The position numbers and the translations under genes are program-made. Under the pieces are notes generated by a model. That model was given only the letters and a program-made list of their open reading frames with translations, was not told the origin of the DNA and did not search any database. A stretch of DNA of 64,000 nucleotides from assembly GCA_016617785.1 (NCBI GenBank), contig JADILM010000007.1, positions 1-64,000 of the forward strand, read 5' to 3'. How positions within the stretch are numbered: the first letter of the stretch is position 1; each line of letters opens with the position of its first letter. The DNA comes from Sporobolomyces roseus. Taxonomy: Eukaryota > Basidiomycota > Microbotryomycetes > Sporidiobolales > Sporidiobolaceae. Positions 45,897 to 55,991 of this stretch are shown here, one piece after another.

Positions 45897-47416
45897 ATGG
45901 TTTCCCTCGTAAAGTCGCTTTCCTCCTCATCGCCCAATAGGAGCTGTACTGACATCTCTCCCCTCTTCGATAGACTCGCGACTACTTCTCTTCCCTACCT
46001 CCCGAACTCATCGCCTGGATCTTCGATATCGCTTACCCTCTTGGCGAACCTTCGCCCACCGGTCCCCTCTCGAAACGACTCCTCCCTTACTACTATCAGA
46101 GCATCTTCCGATCGATCACCTTGGATCAGAAATTAGACGCCTCGCCTGCTCAACTCGCAACACTCTCAGGTTACAACAAAGTCACTCGTAGAGTCCACCT
46201 AGTCGAATCAGTTCCAGCTCGAGGCTCAAAGGTCGACGAACATCGAGTGGAGCTCCTGAGATCCCTCATCACGACATTTCCCCGACTCAGCTCCCTGGAG
46301 TTGACGGGGACAGCCGCTGATCTCGTCGCCGCAATTTTCGGTGGTTCCGCAAATCTCGATCGAGTCGATTCGCCGGACTGGAAACACCTCACTCAAATCA
46401 CTCTTAACCCGCCAAATAGACTCCGTACCATCCGGCTCGTTGACGTCCCCACAACATTCTCTTTCCTCGCCAAACTTCCTTCGCTTACTTCCCTCGCCTT
46501 GACTGGCTATTACTCGGAGTGGAAAGGGGAGGACTCGATCGACGACGGGATGGACGACGAGGATCTCGTACTCAAGCAGGTTGAATGCCTTGCCCTCGAC
46601 GGACCCGACGCTTTCGAATCTTGGTCAATCCCCGAAATCATCAATCGCTGTCCATCTCTCCTCCATCTCGAACTTTCCGGCTCGTCTTGCGGGAGGCACA
46701 GGGATGTCGTGAACTCGATTCTGACTCGAGTTCGATTCTTTGAAGAGACGGTTCCACTACTCCCGACCCGTCTCAAGTCACTCAGCATATCATCCGAATG
46801 CTCGTCTTTTGGGAGGCCTCTCCCCCTCTCTCACTACCCCGCCTTCACTCGACTTACCTCTCTCGAGCACCTCCACCTTGGATTGACCTGCCACGATCTC
46901 GATCAAATAACTCCCCAACTTCCAAACCTTCGCTCCCTCTATCTCCGTCGACCAGATGCGGAAACCTTCCACTCTCTTCGTCGACTTGTTACCGAAGGAC
47001 CTGATCGACCTCCACTTCTTCGTCAGATCACTCTCGACGTCACGACCCCACTCAATTCGTACCGGAAAGCAGAATTCCTCGGACGAAGAGGAACGGCATT
47101 TGTCTCAAGTTCTAGTAATCAAAATCAACTGGCTCCGACGTTGGAGGAGGACGGCTGGGTTACAAGTAGAGAAGATATTGATATGATGGAGGGAAATTTC
47201 GTTAACTTGTTGGAAGCTGCGAATCGGGTTGGGGTAGTGATCGAAGGAGATATCATCGAGGCGCTGGAGGTACTCAGAGCAAAGCGAGCAGAGAAACGGA
47301 AGAGGTCTCAGCATAACAAGCGTCGGATGGAGCTGCGAAAGGTGAGAGAGGAGAAAGTCAAGGAGAAAATGAATGCGCTTGCTGGAGGAAGGGTGTGGAA
47401 GATAGTCGTCAAGTAG
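45897..47416 (+). CDS. F-box-like leucine-rich protein, subtype B (copy 2)
   Basis: Paralog of the gene at 28494-30058. Exon 1 is MVSL; a GTAAAG..ATAG intron leads to TRDYFSSLPPELIAWIFDIA, then SKRLLPYYYQSIFRSITL. Leucine-rich units follow: LLRSLITTFPRLSSLELTG, FLAKLPSLTSLALTGYYS, CPSLLHLELSGSSCGRHRDV, LTSLEHLHLGLTCHDLDQI, LPNLRSLYLRRPDAETFHSL. The C-terminus is a basic helix (KRAEKRKRSQHNKRRMELRK) ending VWKIVVK, a possible nuclear localisation signal. About 470 residues. SCF-type adaptor role is inferred from the F-box-like motif only. Confidence 0.75.
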
Positions 47417-47460
47417 TCGAACTATGCCGTCTCGTACGCCTTCGATAATTCGTCGTTGAC

Positions 47461-47646
47461 CTAGTTGTCCACTCTCTGCTCAATGTCATTTCCAGCTTTT
47501 CGCCCGAATCTGTTCTCGAACCATGCCAATGTGCCGAGACCTCGTCTATCATCCTCAAGAGAAGGGTCGTGTAGCCTGACATGGTCGCCGTCGACTCGGA
47601 GAACCTGAGCCGCTCGACGGGGCGGGAGGCTCGAAAGATCGGACAT
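47461..47646 (-). CDS. Possible 61-residue protein
   Basis: Intronless frame MSDLSSLPPRRAAQVLRVDG then RLHDPSLEDDRRGLGTLAWF, ending EQRVDN. Codon choice looks like local coding sequence and the product is charged and soluble. There is no recognised family, and a second frame is open over the same bases (47409-47783). It could be a relic of a larger gene. Confidence 0.25.
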   Translation of the reverse strand: MSDLSSLPPRRAAQVLRVDGDHVRLHDPSLEDDRRGLGTLAWFENRFGRKAGNDIEQRVDN

Positions 47647-47955
47647 AGAGCGATCGATTGTCGAGACCTGGCAGTCACTCTACTTTCTGAGCGTGACTTT
47701 GGAAGCGAGTGAGAGACGGCAATTGTACTCCATGCTGTCCTAGGACGAGCACACAGCGATGTCGTAGTGCAAAGAGCTGACAAAGCTTACGAAGAAAGTC
47801 GTCTCGCTTCCGAGCTACCGCGTTTTGGAATTGATCTCAAATACTTTAAAGGGATCGCGCGAGACGCTCGGCTGCTGAAAAACAAAGCAGGGAGACTCAG
47901 CGTTGGACTCAGCGGGGGATGTAAAGCGTCTGCGGGGCAAAAAGACAGTTGTCAT

Positions 47956-48050
47956 GGCCCACTCTCGGACTTGAACCGAGGACCTCCTCGATGTATTGTG
48001 CTCAGAAGGCACTCCCAAACGAGGAATCATAACTACTAGACTAAGTAGGC
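47956..48050 (-). tRNA. tRNA-Pro(UGG) with intron, copy 1
   Basis: Read on the minus strand. The acceptor stem GCCTACT pairs with AGTGGGC (one G-U). The D arm is GTCTAGTAGTTATGAT, the anticodon stem CCTCG pairs with CGAGG, and the T arm is CTCGG TTCAAGT CCGAG. The anticodon loop TTTGGG gives UGG at 34-36. A ~22 nt intron follows position 37, the canonical nuclear position. A TATA-like GTATAAAG lies just upstream, and a T5 run ~11 bp past the end is a Pol III terminator. It differs from the copy at 52119 by one base, in the intron. Confidence 0.93.
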
Positions 48051-48514
48051 TGCTTTATACATGTGTGCACCGGCTCAAAACAACGTATATAAAGCACAAC
48101 GCTTTTGGGCGTCGCTGCGAAGTTTGCAGATCGTCGTCCACCAGTCTTCGAGTACTGTCGAGATACTTTCGTTGATCCCGAGACTCGTAGCTGCCGCTCA
48201 TTGATATCTGAGCTACACTTTGACTCTAATTTTCTGTCGTTTTCATCGGAGAAAGTTAGTCGACTTTGATCGCAAGACGATGCAGCGGACAGTTGCTCTA
48301 CAAACGCCTGCACACGACGCCCGAGAATACATCCTCTCTAATCGGGTAGTTGAAAGACAAGCTGAACAATTTCAAGAATGATCGATAGACAAAACTCGAC
48401 ATAATCAGATCCTTTCCTCCAAGCTTCCCATCTACGATCTGCTGACCGATACTCTGCTATACCGTCCTCCTTTGCCTCATACACTCTTCTCCTGAGTTCG
48501 CAAGGTCAACTCCA
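48051..48514. other. Intergenic
   Basis: 5' flank of the tRNA gene and 3' flank of the F-box-like gene. It includes a GTATATAAAG motif near 48087. No gene seen. Confidence 0.35.
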
Positions 48515-50111
48515 TCAATTCTCCACTGTCAATGCGAACCATCCCTCCTCCTCCAACTGTATCTTGCGAATCTTCAGTCGGGACGGGTCGAGGGAGTCGA
48601 GGGCGAGGGGAGGGCGTCGATTCGCTAGGTTTTGCGTATGGACGTCCAAGTAGTGATTGAAAGTCTTGTCTCTGAAGCAGCGATAGATGGCGATGTTGGC
48701 GATTTCGAGGTAATAAGCATTCATGACTTCGATAGCTCTGATGATCGACCCTTCGACTTCGATTCCCATCTCCTCAGCCTCTCGTAACATCTCCCGAGCT
48801 CCCTCGAATGTAAAGGCTCCGTCTCCGTGCAGATCAAACTCCGGAATCACCCAATCTCCCGCTATCATCCTTCTCTCTCCTGGTACCCATCTTCCTCCTA
48901 CTGATCCATTCTCATCCACTTCCAATCGATAACCAACTTCCCCTCTCGTCAAATCCAGCTTGAGACGATTAATTGGAACTCTGTTGAATAGGTCGCTCAT
49001 TTCGCTGGTCGAGATTCGTCCGGCACCGAGTTCGAGAACTGCAAGCGCTCGGAGATTGAGAAGATGAGAGGGCAGAGTGCTAGTGAACATTCCGTCGTCG
49101 AGTACGAGATGCTGAAGATGGGTGAAACGGGAGAGATGTCGTTCGCATAGGTCGTCGGCTTCGAGACCTAGACACTCAAGGTCGAGTCTCGATAGATTGA
49201 CAGGGAGTAATTCGAGTAGATCAGAGTAAGACGGCGAGTCGCATTCTAGTGTGAGGTGCGTGAGGGAAGGGCAGAGATTACAGAAAGAGGCGATCGAAAG
49301 GTCGTCGGCGTACAAGCCTGCAACTGTGAGGTGAGTGAGGAGCGGAAGGTGTGGCAGAGTGGCAGTATCGTACGCTCCATCTCCTGAGTTGTAGTCGATG
49401 ACAGTTAGAGATCGGAGAGTGGGAAAGGCGGTGAACTCGAGAAGCGGATGTTCAAAGTCGGGGGAGATAGGAGAACTGATGTGGCGAAGACAAGGGAGCT
49501 TTGGGGGGGACATCGATGCTAATAGAGGGTCAAGGAAGCCATAGGCATCATCGTCGAGGTCGAGCCATTCGAGGCGAACGAGGCGACTGAAGAATTGATC
49601 GATCTCAACGGTCTCGAAGGTCGGGACTTTGTCTCCAGTGGCTGTATATAAGATTAGATCCGACACCAATTCGCCCAGATTTGGCGAGCTCTTGATACTA
49701 TCGATAAGCATGCTGATACTTTCGCGTGTCGTGAGGTAAATTCGTCGATAAAGTCCGGTTATGTGAAAGGGAAGGAGTCTTTTCGATAGGGCGCCGGTCG
49801 AAGGACTTCTGATAGAGTAGGCAAGGTCGAAGATGTGATCGAGGAGTTCGTTTGGGAGGAGGGAAAGTCGATCGATCTGAGGGGGAGGGAGAAGTGGAAA
49901 TGAGTAACGCTCAGAGAGGCGATCGATCAGATAGAACTCACCTTGGGAGCTACTTGAATACTACTCTCCGTCTCTGCACGCTTCTCTATTGATGTAGCGT
50001 TTGTTTGATTCGAGGTTGACTGATGAGAGAGAGAAGGGTCAGCAACAGCGTAAGCAGCACGCAGAGCTAGAGAAGGCTTACTTGATCTTCCATAAGGTCT
50101 AACGCAGCCAT
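48515..50111 (-). CDS. F-box-like leucine-rich protein, subtype A (copy 3)
   Basis: Third subtype A paralog. Exon 1 is MAALDLMEDQ, exon 2 STSNQTNATSIEKRAETESS then IQVAPK, and the main exon begins IDRLSLLPNELLDHIFDLAY. Leucine-rich units include LTHLTVAGLYADDLSIASFC, SLTHLTLECDSPSYSDLLEL and LQHLVLDDGMFTSTLPSHLL. The C-terminus keeps EIANIAIYRCFRDKTFNHYL and LKIRKIQLEEEGWFALTVEN, like the copy at 30693. About 460 residues, full length. It has no subtype B partner beside it, but ~75 bp upstream of its ATG match the other subtype A promoters. Confidence 0.75.
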
Positions 50112-50354
50112 TCAAGTCGTCCCAAGATAGCTTCGAGTCGTGTAGTGAAGTGTCAAACGGAGAGAAGCGACTCGATCTTTTTGGCTCTCTCAGTTCACCT
50201 CGCTCGCTCAGGATACCTCTAGATTACCTCGAAACCATCCAAATCCCCCCTACGTACCAAGGGAGCGTTCCCGAAGGATCCTTGAGAGCCTCCTCACGCT
50301 CCAGTCCCTGATTCTTTCGAAGCTCACTCTTTCTCCCCTTTCTTCTCTCGCTCG

Positions 50355-51646
50355 ATGCTCAGGAGATTACGGAAGAGCCAGCACACTTGCATCAATGGTG
50401 AGCTCGGCTGGTCTCATTCGGCGAATCGGCGCTGACAAACTGACTCGCTCGAACAGAACTTCGCAAGATTCTGCTTCTTTGTCCCAAATACACAAATGGA
50501 AGTGGGAGGTGCGCTCTTCGCTCTATCGGTGCACGCTAGACTGATCAAGCTAGCACATTCTCACGATCGACCAGTAGTCGGATTTTGAACGAGGCGCTCT
50601 TCTCCTCCTCCTTTTCTCGATGGATGTATCCACATTTCTTCTTTCGCTTGGGGTCCAGCTGTCCCCTCTTCAACCATTACAAGCTTTGTCTCGATAGTCA
50701 GCGTGTGGTCATCGCGGTTGAGCGTCTCTAACCGCTTGCTCCGACAAAGCCTCGGAGTCGAGCTACTTTTCGTGCTTTGGCTCATTTCGACTCTTTCTTC
50801 ATTCTTGCCCCACTCAACAGCTCCGGGTATGACTCCTCCAAACAGAATCCTACAGTCAGCATGTAATCGATGCTACGTAGTGATATCTCCTCGGGTAACA
50901 GACCGATCGTGCTTGCGCAAAATGAAACCCGCTAACTTTGATTGACGACGAATAGCGTCTGAAGGGCCACATAGAAACATTCCATAAAAAAGGTGATCCT
51001 GGCAAGGTCGAATGCCCAGTTTGCGAAAAGACATGGTGTAACCCGTGAGTTACGTCTCTTCTCAATGAATATCGCAATCGAACTGAGCTCTTGTCGCAGG
51101 TGGGCTCTTACCAAACACGAGCAGGTCTGTCCTGCTCCGGAAGCGAGACAGCAAAGACGTGCTCAAGGGGATAACCGGAGTTGGAACAAAGAAACGAAGG
51201 AACTGAGTGTCCGTCCCTTGCCTCGTGCTCAAATCTTGCCGATCTTGACTCCTCGTTTCTGCTCACAGCTACCTGAAGGAGCCGACGGCTGGCAGGAAAC
51301 CCGAGGGTATCTCTATCACGGACGAGTTCGTCGAAAGACGGTGTCGAGGGGGAAATCAATGGCTCAAACGACTCGGAAAGCGAACGAGATCCCGCAGCAG
51401 CAAGTCTTACCCGAATTCCATCCATCGATTTCAGCTGCTGCAAGTCAGGATCCTTTTCTGATTGACTTTGGCTCGACGCCTGACGACGAATTGAACAAAC
51501 TGATCGGCTTATCACCCGTCACATCTCCGCATCACTCCCCTCACACCGAATCTCTGCCGTATCTCGCTCTCCCCGATCGCAGCAACCTGTCCTTGGCCAA
51601 ACATCGAACCTTTTCGCGCCGTCAAACAAAGATCTATCAGCTTTAA
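50355..51646 (+). CDS. C2H2-type zinc-finger protein
   Basis: Six exons, by phase: MLRRLRKSQHTCIN; ELRKILLLCPKYTNGSG; SRILNEALFSSSFSRWMYPH through NHYKLCLD; TPGMTPPNRILQSACNRCYV through ISPR; RLKGHIETFHKKGDPGKVEC through CNP; WALTKHEQVCPAPEARQQRR to the stop. Two finger-like units are visible: CNRC..HIETFH (C-x2-C-x11-H-x4-H) and CPVCEKTW..LTKHEQVC (C-x2-C-x12-H-x4-C). The C-terminal ~160 residues are unstructured and Ser/Pro-rich. It is likely a nucleic-acid-binding regulator. The first three exons are the least certain; no named family fits. Confidence 0.6.
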
Positions 51647-52118
51647 AGCTACTGGAGCGAGCGAGGGACAACAGATCAGATTATGAGATATATTTGAGGC
51701 TAGACGAAGGGCGGCTGGGTAGAAGGCTGTGAGTAGCAGCAGGAGGAGTAAAAGTTTTTTCGAGGCGTTCTTTGTAATTTCCCTTTCCTTTCTGTTTCTT
51801 GTAATTCGTGAACTACTATTACCGTTGATAGATTTCAGCTGTGCTCTACTTCCGACGTTGTACCCAAAAGAGCAGGGTCAATCAAACCTGCATTGTCTTG
51901 CGATCAAAGTCTAGCAGCTTTTCCGAAAACGACGAAGAAATGTAGTCGAAAGTTTAGCTCGCATACCGATGAGCAGCAGTCATAAGTCTCGCAACCAACG
52001 AACGAGTCTCGACGGTACTCGAAAGAGAGCTGGAAGACTATCTGCAAACTTCGCAAAGACGTTCAGCTACAGGGACAACCTATACGTATATTCTACTCGC
52101 TCAGACACGTTCGAAGTA
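51647..52118. other. Intergenic
   Basis: Between the zinc-finger gene and the second tRNA-Pro. A TATA-like TATACGTATATT precedes the tRNA by about 30 bp. No gene seen. Confidence 0.35.
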
Positions 52119-52213
52119 GCCTACTTAGTCTAGTAGTTATGATTCCTCGTTTGGGAGTGCCTTCAGAGCACAATACATCGAGGAGGTCCTCGGTTCAAGT
52201 CCGAGAGTGGGCC
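52119..52213 (+). tRNA. tRNA-Pro(UGG) with intron, copy 2
   Basis: Same gene as at 47956-48050, on the opposite strand, with the acceptor stem GCCTACT/AGTGGGC, TGG anticodon, ~22 nt intron after position 37 and T arm CTCGG/CCGAG. The only difference is A for T in the intron. A T5 terminator follows about 13 bp downstream. Flanking sequences differ between copies, so similarity is essentially confined to the tRNA. Confidence 0.93.
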
Positions 52214-53140
52214 ACGATCTCTCTCTTTTTGCGCCTTTGAATAGCTCTTCATTCTCTTGTCAAATCTGGTCAAATCTGGTAGCATTCCAGGGATTCGAGC
52301 GGTCTTGATTATTTCAAAGAAGCGGGAAGCGGTAGCTCGGAAGCGAGACGACTTTCAGCGCGAGCATTCGTCGACTCTCCCTGCAATCACCTTGCGGATT
52401 TCTCGTCCGGGGGAGTCGTCCCCAACTCGCTCACGACTCTCCTCAGAATGCAGACCCTGCGCTATCAAAGTCTTGAGATTCGATCGCTCTATATCCGATC
52501 TTTCGATCTTCCCGCCCCGTCAAGCGCTTGACCCCCCTTTTCATCGCACTCTCACCCTCCACATACTCGATGTTACGCTAAAGACCGAGTCGTGGCGCGA
52601 GAGAGAAGGTCAGTAACGAGACAGAAGTAATCGCAAGGTCAGGCAAAGGGGCAAAGTTTCGAGGGAAGGTAGGGATATTGCGAGTTGAGCTGAGAGAGAG
52701 AGAGAGAGGAAGTAACGATTCAAGAATACGTGGGGAAACGAACGAGGAAAGAATAGGATAGAAGTAGAAGAAAGAGGGAGAAGGGGAAAAGTGATAAAAC
52801 AACCAGGAGAGAGTGAAAGACGAAAGGTCGTGAAAAGAAGGCAAAATAGGAAATAGATTCGTGTAGGATTGGACGTGATTGGTTTGCGTGCGAGTGATTG
52901 TGCGTGTGAAAGTGTCATGCGGCGTTAGAGTAGAAGTGAAGAGGGTATAGAAGGATGTTTCGGAGTCGTGAGGAGATTTGCGAGAAATTGCGATTGAGTC
53001 GAGAGTGGTTGAGGGTGAGGGTCAAGCGAGATAGACTGTGATGGATTTCATGATTGCGAAAAGGATCAGTACGAAAGAAATTCGACGCTTTTCGCACATT
53101 AAGAAACGGACTCACGCTTTCTTTTTCTCGGGTTTTTTTT
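52214..53140. other. Intergenic
   Basis: About 930 bp before the CKS1 stop codon. It has GA-rich tracts around 52690-52900. Open frames are low-complexity and unsupported. Confidence 0.35.
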
Positions 53141-53881
53141 TTACATCCCATAATCTTTCTCCCTCTTGAACAACAAAATATGTGGTTCTGGTGCATGTCT
53201 GTTCCCAATCTCTCTCTCTGTCAGTACACCATGAATGTGTTCATGCAAAGGGTAGTCGTACCTGAGGTAGTGTTCCCAACCTGGACTTTGTCTGATCCCT
53301 AATCCTCTCCACTCATCTTCTTCTGCCAGTCTATCGGTCGGTAAGTACTTGACTAGAGCTTTAGGAATGATTACGTGTCTATCGAGGGAAGAGCGCATCA
53401 GAGAAACGCTCAATGTGAGGAAAGAAGGGAAGAGTTACCGGTATTCGAATTCATCATCTATCATTTATCGAGGGCAAGAGGGAGAGAGTCAGTAAGCGCT
53501 CAGGATAGCTGTCGTTATGCTTCCATCAGATCGTGGACCCCGGAAACCCATCCATCTCACTCACGCGACTTTTTCGCTGTTTGACTCGACACGATCCGCA
53601 GACTTTACAGTTCCTTCCAGCTGATCCCTGTGCTTGCTTAAGTCTTTCTGCGGTCCCTGCAGAGCTCTCACGCCTTTGAGTGAGCCGTTTCATTGATTGT
53701 TTTTCATCCAACATTTGTCCTAAATCTCGTCCTACCTTCCTCCTCTCCTCCGAGAGTTGAGTGAGAAGTGTAGAAATGAAGACTTACCGTTATACCTCGG
53801 AGAGTAATAAATCTCTTCTGCCCATCTATCGATATCTCTTCGTTTTTGTTCAATTTCTTTCGCTCCCAAATTCTTACTCAT
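53141..53881 (-). CDS. CKS1: Cyclin-dependent kinase regulatory subunit
   Basis: Small protein that binds Cdk1 and phosphorylated substrates. Exon 1 reads [20 protein letters not shown] then [11 protein letters not shown]. After a ~310 nt intron comes [20 protein letters not shown], split between two exons (CG|A of Arg). Then [20 protein letters not shown] and YLR, and a ~70 nt intron (GTACGA..ACAG) before [18 protein letters not shown]. All family hallmarks are present: YYSPRY, HVIIPK, EWR..GIQQS-type loop, and [14 protein letters not shown] strand. The first intron is unusually long for this window and holds a possible extra exon. Confidence 0.94.
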
Positions 53882-54071
53882 CTTTGCGTTTTATCTAGAG
53901 GATACCGTGTGTGAGAGTAGAGGGTTTCGATTAGTGTGCTTGATCGAGTTAGGCGAGGTTGTCAAGTTGTAAGGGAGGAAGACAAGTCACTCTCGCTGTT
54001 TCCTTCAAACTTCTCTCTCCACTTTTGCATTTACTCACAACTCTCTCTCTCTCCTTCACTTCACTTCGATT

Positions 54072-55465
54072 ATGGCTCCATCAGTAGATTTATCACCATC
54101 ATGTCCAACTCCTCAACAAATCAGTACAGCTAAAGCCCAAGCCGTCGCCACTTTATTACCTTCAAACATTCCAGAGTACGCTCTCCATCTCCTCCCCTAC
54201 ACGTGCTGTGACTGACTCGAGGCCTCGTTTGTACTATAGAGATGCACCAGAGCATTGTCCTGTCCGTTCATCCTCTTCTTCCTCTCCCTTTTCAACCCCC
54301 GCTGACCTAATCCCCTCTCTTTCACTGTCCCAAAACAGGGTACCGAATCCCTCTCTGCCGGATCAGCTCCCGGTTGTGCAGGATGTCCAAACCAAGAGAC
54401 CTGTCAAACAGCACCGAAAGGACCAGATCCAGATCTCGAAGCAGTGAGGGATAGGTTGAAGGATGTTAAACATAAAGTTTTGGTTTTGAGTGGGAAAGGT
54501 GGAGTTGGGAAATCTACCGTGAGCGCAATGTTGGGGTGGGGCTTGAGTGAAGGTGAGGAAGGGGAGAATGATGTGAGTCTGACCACATCGTTCAAAAACT
54601 CAGATTTCGCAAGATTTGCGATTCTGAGACGAATTCGGAAAGCTGATCTTTTCGTGTTTCTCATGTGTCGTTTTTTTAGACTGGTTTGATGGATATCGAT
54701 ATCTGTGGACCTTCCCTCCCTCTCCTATTCGGAATGCAATCCTCTCGACTCCATTCGACCTCTTCCGGTATCCTCCCTCTCTCAATAACCTCCTCTCTAT
54801 CTCTCGTTTCAATCGGTTTCCTCCTCCCTTCGACCTCCTCCGCCGTAATCTGGCGAGGTCCGAAAAAGAATGGAATCATCAAACAATTCTTGAAAGATGT
54901 TGATTGGGGACAACTCGAATACCTCCTAGTCGACACCCCTCCCGGTACCTCCGACGAACACCTGAGCGTCGTTCAATACCTCGCTGCAGCGGGTGGTGTA
55001 GACGGAGCAGTGATAGTAACAACACCACAAGAAGTCGCTTTACAAGACGTTCGAAAAGAATTAGATTTCTGTCGTAAAGTAGGAGTACCGATTTTGGGAG
55101 TAGTAGAAAACATGAGTGGATTCGTTTGTCCTTCTTGTGGTGGTGAATCAGATATTTTCGTACCGTCTACTGGAGGTGCAGAGGAATTAGGGAAAGAGTG
55201 GGGGATCGAAGTGTTGGGTAAAGTTCCATTGGATCCGAGGATAGGGAGGACTGGGGATTTTGGTATGAGTTTTTTGGAGGAATATCCACAGAGTCCTGCT
55301 TCAGTAGAATATAGGAAAATCGTTGCTCGTAAGTTTTTTCACTTTTTCTCTCGTTCGTTATTGTGAAGCGGAGCTGATTCTAGTTTCTGGTGTGTTCGAT
55401 CTTTGACGACAGGTATCAAGGAGAAGCTAGCAAACAAGAAAAAGCCCAACACGAACTCAGCTTAA
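54072..55465 (+). CDS. NBP35: Cytosolic Fe-S cluster assembly factor NBP35
   Basis: P-loop scaffold that, with CFD1, builds Fe-S clusters for cytosolic and nuclear proteins. The N-terminal ferredoxin-like motif is intact across an intron: [24 protein letters not shown] (CX13CX2CX5C). Next come [20 protein letters not shown] (deviant Walker A), [56 protein letters not shown] and [12 protein letters not shown] with the CPXC bridge. The last exon, [17 protein letters not shown], follows a short intron. Five exons; the length suits the family. Confidence 0.95.
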
Positions 55466-55991
55466 TCCCCCTCAACCTCGTTACGACTTTTCTTTCCCCT
55501 CTCCACCTCTTCTTCCCATCCTGCTCCATTCCTCCCTCGCATATTCCCCAATCGCATACTCGCCTATTCTCCCTTGTTGTCACTTGTAGCTTTATTCCTC
55601 CCTCGTCCCCCATACTAGATCACTCGTTGAAAAATGATAGATTTCTGTTCGTTTCGCAACGTTCTGTTTCCTCGTCCTCTCTCGATTCGCTCGCTCGCTT
55701 CGAATCCAACGCATGATTCGAGCTGCTACTTTGGACTTTCGAGTCTTTGAGCGTTTCCGCGAGAGAAACGAAACTGCGAATTGCAACGGCAGCTGAATTA
55801 CGAAAAGGTTTAAAGTCCTTTGCCGACGAACCTTCCACTCCACCTTTCTTTCGCTCTCTCAGTCAGCCGCGAACTGCCCCAACTCCTCAGCATACCGGCA
55901 GCACTTCCTCAGTGACCTCCTTGAATCAGGTTCCAATTCAATTTCCACCTCATCAGATTCATTTTCCCTCCCGTCAACCAGTTAACAAAAG
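55466..55991. other. Intergenic
   Basis: NBP35 3' flank and dynamin promoter/5' UTR. A plus-strand open stretch (55747-56022) runs into the dynamin start in another frame and is judged untranslated. Confidence 0.4.

Noticed and set aside
51108..51515. 135-codon minus-strand open frame in the zinc-finger gene
   Set aside because: It is antisense to the last exon of the zinc-finger gene, whose frame has finger motifs and matching intron phases.
52257..52616. 119-codon open frame downstream of tRNA-Pro copy 2
   Set aside because: Basic, low-complexity, no motif, no intron signals; most likely chance.
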